Shown in pieces: positions 57,004 through 64,000 of a stretch of DNA of 64,000 nt. The notes beneath the pieces were generated by a model. That model made no database searches and was not told the DNA's origin. It saw nothing but the letters and a program-made list of their open reading frames with translations. The position numbers were made by a program, and so were the translations under genes. The first letter of the stretch is position 1, and every line of letters starts with the position of its first letter. Origin of the DNA: Brachionus plicatilis (lineage: Eukaryota; Rotifera; Eurotatoria; Ploima; Brachionidae). The stretch is taken from assembly GCA_010279815.1 (NCBI GenBank), contig QEOQ01000121.1, positions 65,491-129,490 on the forward strand, read 5' to 3'.

Positions 57004-57454
57004 CCGTATTTCCTCGCGTAATATCCTTGGGATATTAAGCAGGACATGTCTTTAAAGCCCATGGGTAATTATATGGAATTATTGCTTTTTTAAAACTTTG
57101 ATAACCCTCGAACATTAGATGAAACGGAAATTTTTTTTATTTATTATTTGATTATTAAATATTATATAGCTGTTTATATGGGACTAAAGAAATAAAATTC
57201 TTTTATAAAAGATTAATTTAATAGATTAACTGAATCAAAATGACTGAGCTTCAACCACGCCTGAACATAAAGTTCAATGTTATTTAAAATTTCAGAGTAA
57301 AATTACCTTGTTTTACTTAATGTCACTTAATGTTTCATATAATGTACATGGGTTATTATTATTGCAAAAATTGCTTAGTTTCATATAATTTCCTAGAGAC
57401 ATTAGATCATGTCTCATTTAAGTTCCCAGTGGGATATTACGCGAGGAAATACGG
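57004..57454. repeat. TA-flanked terminal-inverted-repeat element (MITE), 451 bp
   Basis: The ends read CCGTATTTCCTCGCGTAATA and its reverse complement, and both are flanked by TA. The TIR is about 23 bases with a second, looser matching zone inward (GACATGTCT against CATGTCTC). The interior is AT-rich without a frame. This fits a non-autonomous mariner-type element. Confidence 0.75.
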
Positions 57455-58201
57455 TACCTGTTGAATGAATTATGTCGAATTTATTTTTGTCGAAAACAGG
57501 CATATTCGTTTACTACACATTTGTGCTTCTAAATTTAGTTTTAAAATTGAAAATACTTTCAAAATTTAAACTCATAAATTCAAATAATTTTTAAATTTTT
57601 TTAAGTTATGGACATAATTTTAGCAAAAATCGTAAATAATTTTGCCATCTTTAATTTTTAAAATAACTTTGTCGAAGAGTTTTTTGATTGAAAAAAAAAA
57701 AAAAAGTGTAGAATTAAAAATTTTACTTGCCATTTAAAAATCGGTTGATGGTTCAACAAAAAATCTAAAGCTGATCAAAAACAAATTTAAATTTTTACAA
57801 TTGCCAAATAATTATAATTGCCATGTTACTGACTTTTTTGTTAGATAAAAAGGCCAGCGAAAGCTCGTTTGAAAAAAAAAAAAAAAAAAACTCGCCACTC
57901 TTTAATCAATGACGAACAAAACGACAACAATTTAATTCAAAATTTTTATTTTTACCAATTTTTCTAAATTTATAAACATTTTTGATGAAAAAGAAAAAAA
58001 TTTTTGTTGCTGCTGAAATCAATGAATATTCTACCGTCAATAAGTGCATTACATTAAATAATCCTCATGATGCCAAACAAATCTACACTTATCACCCAAA
58101 GAAAAAAAAAAAAAAGAAGAAGAAAAAAAAATATACATTTAACCTTTTTGAACAAATTTAAAAAATAATTATTCCAGAAATAAAATCTCAGATTTGGAGG
58201 G

Positions 58202-61200
58202 CTAATCGAGCACAACCAAATTGGCGGCGTCGGCTTCCTGTTCGCCAGCCTTGCTCTCAATCTTATTCGATTGGACCGTGTCGTTGGAGGCTTCGTTGGT
58301 GTTCAGATCGAGTGGCGACTCGTTCTCTTTTTTCAGCTTGGCCAGTGTGTCCGAGCCTATTTTTTCCAAAGACTTGTACAAATCGGCATGGTGGCCGGCC
58401 AATAGTCTGTGCGGCTTGCGCGCCATTTTCCTCATCCACACAGCGTCCAGCTCTTTTCTCACGCTCTTCAAGTTGCCGAACGACACAAAATAGATGTCGT
58501 CCGGCGAATTGGGCAAATTGCTCGACTGGGTCGGCTTCGAGGACTTCTGGGCCGCTCTCACAACTTGCTTGGCCGCCACCTTGGGCTGTTTGGGCGCCAG
58601 CAGGCTTCGCTTGGACTGAGGACTGGAGTCGTTGGAGTCGTTTTCGCTGCCGTTGTGAATTTTGGCGGCGGCCGCGTCTCCATTGGTGGCCTCGTGGGGC
58701 CGCTTGCGGCTCTGGGACAGAAGATTAAAATGAAATTTGTTTATTTGGTCGGCAGTGGGCTTGGGAAAAGCGACTCTGTCCGGCACATAGCAGGGAGTGG
58801 TGCACTTTTGCTCAAAATACTTGAGAAACTCGGGCTTGTCGGTGTCCTCGATGACCAGGTCATTGGAATTTTCGTCATCGTCATTCACCTTTTTAGTGTT
58901 CCTGGCAATTTTGAGTATCAACTTGACGTCCAGCGGTCTTTTGGCGCTCTTTTTTCTCTTGGCCTTCTGGCACAGCTGGCCAATGTTTCGCGGCTCTTTG
59001 GCCCATTGCCGATTCAGCTCGGCCAAGTCGACCAGCTTGAACGGCTTTCGGGACAGCTTTCTGAGCTTGATGGCGTCGGTGGCGACCAGGCGGGCCGCTT
59101 TGGTCATGGGAGTGGTGAGCAGAAAGAATGCAGTGCGGTTGCGGATCGCGGGACGCTCGTTTTGGCCGGGCGGATTGCTGCTCTTGGCAAAGTAGCCGTG
59201 AGCGATTCCGCAGTGTTTGACCAAAAGTTGTTTCAGCTTGAACTCTTTGCCGCAGCCGTTCACCGAACACTTGTGAACTTGGTTTTTGTTCTGCACGTTT
59301 TTCTCGTATTTGGCAGAGGGATATTTGAAGGCGGAAAATTTTTTGTAGTACAGCCAGCATTCGCTGCAAAATCGACACTGGGTGATGTAGGTGTTGTTTT
59401 GCTGGGCAGCTGCCGCTTGGGCCTGCGCGTTCGCCAGGTGAGTCGGGTTGGTGTTGCCGCTCATTATCAATTGCACCAAGTTGGTAGGCTGATAGGCGTA
59501 CCATTGGTTGGTAGAGTTGCTGGGCGCGCCGCACGACTCGCACGAGTTTTTCAAGTGGATGTCATACTGGCTGAATATTTGAACATGGGCTGATTTGATC
59601 AATGCCGATTGATTTTGTTTAGAGCTTAATTGGGAATTAAGTTTATTTTTTTATGTTTTATTTTTTTTTTAATTTTTTTGTTTTTACTGATTGGGTATGT
59701 AGACTTGCTTGAGCTTGGACTCTTGTTCGGTGAGCTTTATGCGCTTCTGCTGCAAGTATCTGTCTGTTGTTTTCCATGAGTAGTAGTATTCGATCAGGCT
59801 CTTCATCGTTTTCCATGGCAACTTTGGTATGCAAAATTTTTATTTATTTTTTTATTTATTTATGAGATAAATGGCTCCCCACAATTAAAAAAATGTTGCC
59901 CACAAACTAAAAACTTTTCATCACAAAAGCTTTTTAACACAAGTCACTGCAAAACAATTTTACTTTAAAATACATTACATTACAATTTTTATTTTTCAAG
60001 CAATTTTTCAAGAATATTTAATTAAATTAACTCAAAATTATTCAATTTTTTGTATAACTTTTTGCTCTAATTTTTGTGTTTTTTTAATTTTTTAAAAAAT
60101 CAAAAATAACTTTTACAAATCTCAAAATTAACGCTAACGTGGCTAAAAGGGAAAATTAATATTCATTCCAAACAGCCAGGGGATTTTGTCCCAAATTATT
60201 TTTTAAATAAATAAATAAATAAGTCACTGCAAAACACAATTTTTGTGTGCCGAATTCAAAAAAAATTATTTTTACATATTTAACCAAATAACTGGATAAC
60301 ACAATTTTTTTACAGTGAAAAAAAATTAAATAAATTTGTTATATTATTTTTTCAAATAGTGTTAATAAAATTAAACATAAAAAACTTAAATATTTAATTA
60401 ATAAAATATTTAAATTAAAATCTATTTTAAGGAAAACCAATTTCAAGCTAATTTTGGACGACCTTTTAGGTTTATTAACAAATTCGTCGGATTCTCATAT
60501 AATTTTGGCTGTGCCACATTCAATGAATTGTCATTGTTTTTTCATTTTCGCTTTATTTTTTTTTGGATTTTTAAGTTCCAAAAATTCGGAAATTTTTTTT
60601 TATTACCTAAAATCATAAGCATTTTATTATCTAAAATATTTAGTAAAAGTTCTTAATAGATATTAAAAAAATTTTGCTTAGAAAATGTTTTTTGTTTTTA
60701 ACAGTTTTGAAAATTTATGAAAAAATTTGTGTTTTTTTATTAACGGGGAGCAGTTTTTGTCGTACTCAAGGTATTTTTGTGCTGAAAATTTTTTCTTTGT
60801 GGGTGACAGTTTTTTGTTTGTGGGGACTAGGTAGACCCTTTATTATTCATTAAAGCTGTAAATAAGGATTTTGTCATTTTAAATAAATATTTGTCAATAA
60901 AAAAAAATAAATGCAAATTAACTATTTAATAATTGTCAATAATATCTGTACTATAAGTAAATATCTCATTGCTGTCTTTATTGATCGAAGAAAAAGAAAA
61001 GCAAATATACGAAAAAAAAAGGATGTCCCAAATCTTAAATAGGAATAAACCCTATCGTCTAGTCAGCTCATATCCGAAAACCTAAAGATTGTAAGTTCTA
61101 AACTTTATTTTAAATTTCTCTTATATAAAATTTTATTTCAAATTTAATTCGAAATGTTAGCAACCTATTCTATTTACAAATGTGTTTAGAATGGTTATAG

Positions 61201-64000
61201 GGTTCTTCTAGTTGGCTCATGTGATAGAGGAAAAAAGTTCTGTTCTTTTAGAATTGCTGTGACAATGTGCGAAAAAAATTAAAATTTTCTTTACTTGACA
61301 AATATTTTTTTTAAATCGACAAAAATAAAAAATAATTGACAAAACATTTATTTAAATGACGTTTATTTTTTCAAATTGACTCCTGTATAGCCGACGAATT
61401 ATCTAGTTTTAATTTACAAATATTTCTTTTTTGATTGACATTTATATATTCAAATTTTCAAAAAAAATATATCAAATTTTTTCAAGATGAGCATTGTGAG
61501 TTTTACTGAGGTGAAGTTTTCACGTGAGTTAAAAAAAATATTAGATGATAAATATTTTTTTCACCTTTTATCTAAAAAAAATATTTTCAATCAATTCTAT
61601 TTTTTACAATCACTCTCATTGTCTTATTCAATAAATAATTCAATGCAATTAAATATTTTTTTTATTGAATAAAAAAAATTGAATATTTCTCTATCAAATT
61701 CATTTAATTTATTAATTCACGTGAAAATTTCACCCCAGTGTGAATTTTGGAATAAAAAGAAATAAAACAAAAAAATATTCATGAAAATTTTTTCCGAAAA
61801 TTAGGTCGACCGGTCGTTAAAACTGATCAATTTATCAATCAAAAATTTTGGCCGATTATTCAAAAAAATCAAAAAAATTATAAATTAAATGCTTCTAATT
61901 AAGAAATACAATGTAACTTGGTTGAAACTTAAGGACGATAATTAGTTTCAAGGTTCAAATTGATAAAGAAACATTCAACTTAAATTCACAAGGACTGCAA
62001 TAGCTTTAATGGCTAAGCGCAAAATTTCTCCTGGTATAGAGCACTTTACCGCAGTAAATTCAACTTCTACTATCAAATTCAAAAAATGGTGTCTATCTAC
62101 TGTTATTACTAGAAAATAATTTTACCATCGATCATAGAAAATTAGTTTTTATAAATAAATTTTTGGCATTGTGCAACCTTCATACTTTCATTTGACAAAT
62201 AACAAAAATAAAATTCTTATCTTTTTAATTCAATTTGAAAAAATTTAGATTTACAAAAAATAATTAAATTGTTAATTATTTTTTTACTTTTGAACAAAAT
62301 ACAAAATCAAATTAAGTGCCTGCTTAAAGTAAACCTAATTGCTTTAAATTTAAAAACCAATCTTTTAAGTACTAATTCTGAATGTAGTGATTTTTGTTCT
62401 TAACGATAAATTTTGAGTACAAATCAAGAATTTAAAAAATTTAATTTGCAAATTTAAATTAATTTACAAACTTATTTAAGATAAATTTTCTTTTTCCTAA
62501 AACAGGAAGATTAAATAGAACACTGCTAGTTTCATTTTATAGCAATTATACAAAAATTAAATAATTCGAACTTTAAATTATACTAAGATAATTCGAACTT
62601 TAAATTATACTAAGAATTGGCTTAATTTTAAATTTTTTTAGATATAAAATCTTTTTTCATCCTATAAATAATGATTTAAAATATATTTGTAAAGCTTTAA
62701 AAAATAATTTTAGGGAATAGGGGCTTAGGTTTGAGGGGTTCGGGGCAAAGCTATGGTTTAGGGCTTGAGGTAGGTAGAATGTAAAATTGATTTTCTTAAG
62801 CATATATTTTTATATATAATTCATTCACATACTAATAACAATTTTTGTATCACTTTTATAAAGCATAAAAATTTTATTATATATCTTAAGAAATAGCGAT
62901 CTTAAGAATTTAAAATTTTTTAATTTGGAATATTTTAATAGAAATTTTTTTAAAGAAATTTGAGGGTTTAAGAAAAATATTTTTTTTAGGTTTTTGTTTT
63001 GTTTTCTATTTTAGTCGAAAAATTACACCTTTGAATATTTTAAGTCCTAAAAAATTATTTTTTAATTTAAATGTGTGGTCAGCCAATTTCTACGCATTTA
63101 AGTTTAGAAATTATATTAAACAATTGCTATGAGGCCGTTAAAAGTATTGAAAAAAATGGATTCACCAAAAAACTCACAGCACCAAAATTTGTAATTATTG
63201 TAATAAAGAATATTATAAATAAAGAGATTAAAGATAAGATTATACAAATGCCTAAATATGGAGCTTGGAATCAAACATAAAAATTTCTCATTCTATTAAT
63301 TATCTTAATTGTGTTTTTACAAAATATTTTTTTCTTTATCAAAGATATTTATAGAAAATCTTTTTAATTCTCCTTTTAGACAACAAAAGTATTTTAATGT
63401 CACGAGAGTTTTTTTAGACAAAAAAAGTACTTAAATATCACAAGAGTATTCTTAAAATGCAAAGAGAAATTTTAGAAAAATGATGATTTTGGGCGATAGA
63501 AAAACTCTAAGCAATTCTAATTAATAAAACAAATAAAGTTTTATGTCCAAATTTTTGGTAATATTATTCTGAACAAAAAATTCGATGAATATTTTTGGTG
63601 GACATTTTTTTCCATCAAAATTTATCAACAATAAAAAAGATCGATTAATTGAACATCCTTAAAATTCACTTTTTTTAACTAATTAAGTTATTCAAAGAAT
63701 AAAAATATGCAAATAAAAATAAATAATAAAAAAAATTTACATAATCTTTTCGAATTTCGGCAAAGTCCTTTCCATACTTTTCCAGCGCATCCTCGAACAA
63801 ATTTGCCTCCACCGCGGACCACTCCTCAAGTTCATCTCGGCACAACAAAGGTCCATTTTCGGGCACCAAGCTCAGCGTCGCCTTGCCAATGTCATAGTTA
63901 TTTTCATGCAAGGCATTCATGGCATGAAACAGAGTGATGTCCCTAGAGGCCGAGGCGGCGCTCAGCTGCAAGCTCGGCTGCTTGAACGAATTGTTGCAAT
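58202..64000 (-). CDS. mta1: MTA-family (metastasis-associated) NuRD subunit, 3' portion, partial
   Basis: Three exons are visible: 63741-64000 (continuing beyond the window), 59688-59821 and 58202-59624. The gene encodes a scaffold of the nuclear NuRD deacetylase/remodelling complex. Exon 1 has the end of the ELM2 region and the SANT domain ([40 protein letters not shown]), and exon 2 finishes SANT ([20 protein letters not shown]). Exon 3 carries the GATA-type zinc finger, whose two CxxC pairs (CESC, CRFCSEC) are separated by an unusually long Ala/Gln/Asn-rich insertion. It is followed by a C2H2-like finger ([16 protein letters not shown]...H....H), the family block [17 protein letters not shown] and a Lys/Ser-rich tail with [10 protein letters not shown]. 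The stop is at 58202. Exon 3 is markedly more GC-rich than most exons here. The BAH domain and start lie off the right edge. Which MTA paralog this is cannot be told. Confidence 0.92.
59863..60840. repeat. Inverted-repeat element in the MTA intron, about 980 bp
   Basis: The left end contains GGCTCCCCACAATTAAAAAA and GCCCACAAACTAAAAACTTT. The right end contains the near reverse complements GGGTGACAGTTTTTTGTTTG and TGTGGGGACTAGG. The match is imperfect but spans about 45 bases. Inside, AAGTCACTGCAAAACA occurs twice in direct orientation (about 59942 and 60221). No coding frame. Confidence 0.5.
61505..61740. repeat. Inverted-repeat element (MITE), 236 bp, with CACGTGA in both arms
   Basis: The left end reads ACTGAGGTGAAGTTTTCACG and the right end CGTGAAAATTTCACCCCAGT, reverse complements over 27 bases with three mismatches. 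The interior is AT-rich and itself partly symmetrical. There is no coding potential; the small frame at 61487-61672 merely crosses it. Confidence 0.65.

Larger units (their letters stand above)
54456..58201. other. 3.7 kb region between WDR61 and the MTA gene
   Basis: No gene is supported. Contents are a putative LINE 3' tail at 55905-55985, a less AT-rich block at 56430-56585 that may be a repeat, and the TIR element at 57004-57454. Poly-A/T runs are common (57685, 57870, 58105). The MTA 3' UTR must extend leftwards from 58201. Confidence 0.6.
59822..63740 (-). other. MTA intron, 3.9 kb, repeat-bearing
   Basis: The intron starts GTAAAT and ends CCAAAG on the minus strand. It contains two inverted-repeat elements (59863-60840 and 61505-61740) and a 27 bp perfect tandem duplication at about 62560-62613. 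A small plus-strand open frame at 63071-63280 begins [14 protein letters not shown] and matches nothing I know. The remainder is AT-rich. Confidence 0.7.

Noticed and set aside
58409..59593. 394-residue open frame on the plus strand opposite the MTA exon, and several shorter ones
   Set aside because: They are antisense shadows of the GC-richer MTA coding sequence, which has clear SANT and zinc-finger homology on the minus strand. The plus-strand translations show no domain and Leu/Gly/Val-biased composition.
1..64000. CRISPR arrays, operons, bacterial promoters, riboswitches
   Set aside because: Intron-bearing animal genes throughout and no regularly spaced repeats; the only regular repeats are microsatellites and transposon inverted repeats.

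Overview
The window looks like a piece of a very AT-rich animal nuclear genome. Genes are split by spliceosomal introns, many only 45-75 bp long with GT...AG ends, alternating with a few 2-4 kb introns loaded with inverted-repeat transposons. The gene set is metazoan (Dicer, MTA/NuRD subunit, EHBP1, CDC50/TMEM30, SH3BP5, farnesyltransferase beta, SKI8/WDR61). Base composition, tiny introns and an orphan 7TM receptor with a divergent leucine-rich ectodomain make me think of a rotifer such as Brachionus. That assignment is inference from style, not proof. I rebuilt exon structures by hand; every junction below was checked for reading phase.

Layout. 1-2540: remnants of two non-LTR retrotransposons on opposite strands. 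2771-4822 (-): orphan GPCR with a frameshift or unusual junction near 4500. 6123-16179 (+): Dicer, a 5.6 kb first coding exon, a 3.9 kb intron and a last exon. 17375-20694 (-): CDC50/TMEM30 flippase subunit. 22466-31224 (+): EHBP1 with 9 exons and a C-terminal CaaX box. 32232-32302 (-): tRNA-Gly(GCC). 32449-33514 (+): maleylacetoacetate isomerase (GSTZ1). 33903-38065 (-): SH3BP5-type Rab11 exchange factor. 42124-42690 (-): mitochondrial ribosomal protein mS25. 42691-45798: nested transposons. 45799-47714 (-): protein farnesyltransferase beta subunit, 12 exons. 47881-49262 (+): ankyrin-repeat protein, divergent from FNTB across a 166 bp promoter. 49263-53257: inverted repeats and a transposon coding relic. 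53258-54455 (-): WDR61/SKI8, containing a textbook AT-AC U12-type intron. 54456-58201: repeats. 58202-64000 (-): 3' part of an MTA-family NuRD subunit, running off the right edge.

Themes. (1) Small RNA: the Dicer keeps both RNase III catalytic quartets but has lost the helicase ATP-binding and DECH motifs. The large intron of the same gene carries a long hairpin. (2) Prenylation: EHBP1 ends in CVVQ, a typical farnesylation box, and the farnesyltransferase beta subunit lies about 15 kb away; this co-location is probably coincidental. (3) Rab and membrane traffic: EHBP1 (Rab8/10 effector family), SH3BP5 (Rab11 GEF family) and CDC50 (lipid flippase). (4) The intergenic and intronic space is dominated by non-autonomous terminal-inverted-repeat elements, at least one of them nested. 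I see no CRISPR array, operon or prokaryotic feature. The most noteworthy observations are the AT-AC intron and the helicase-dead Dicer.
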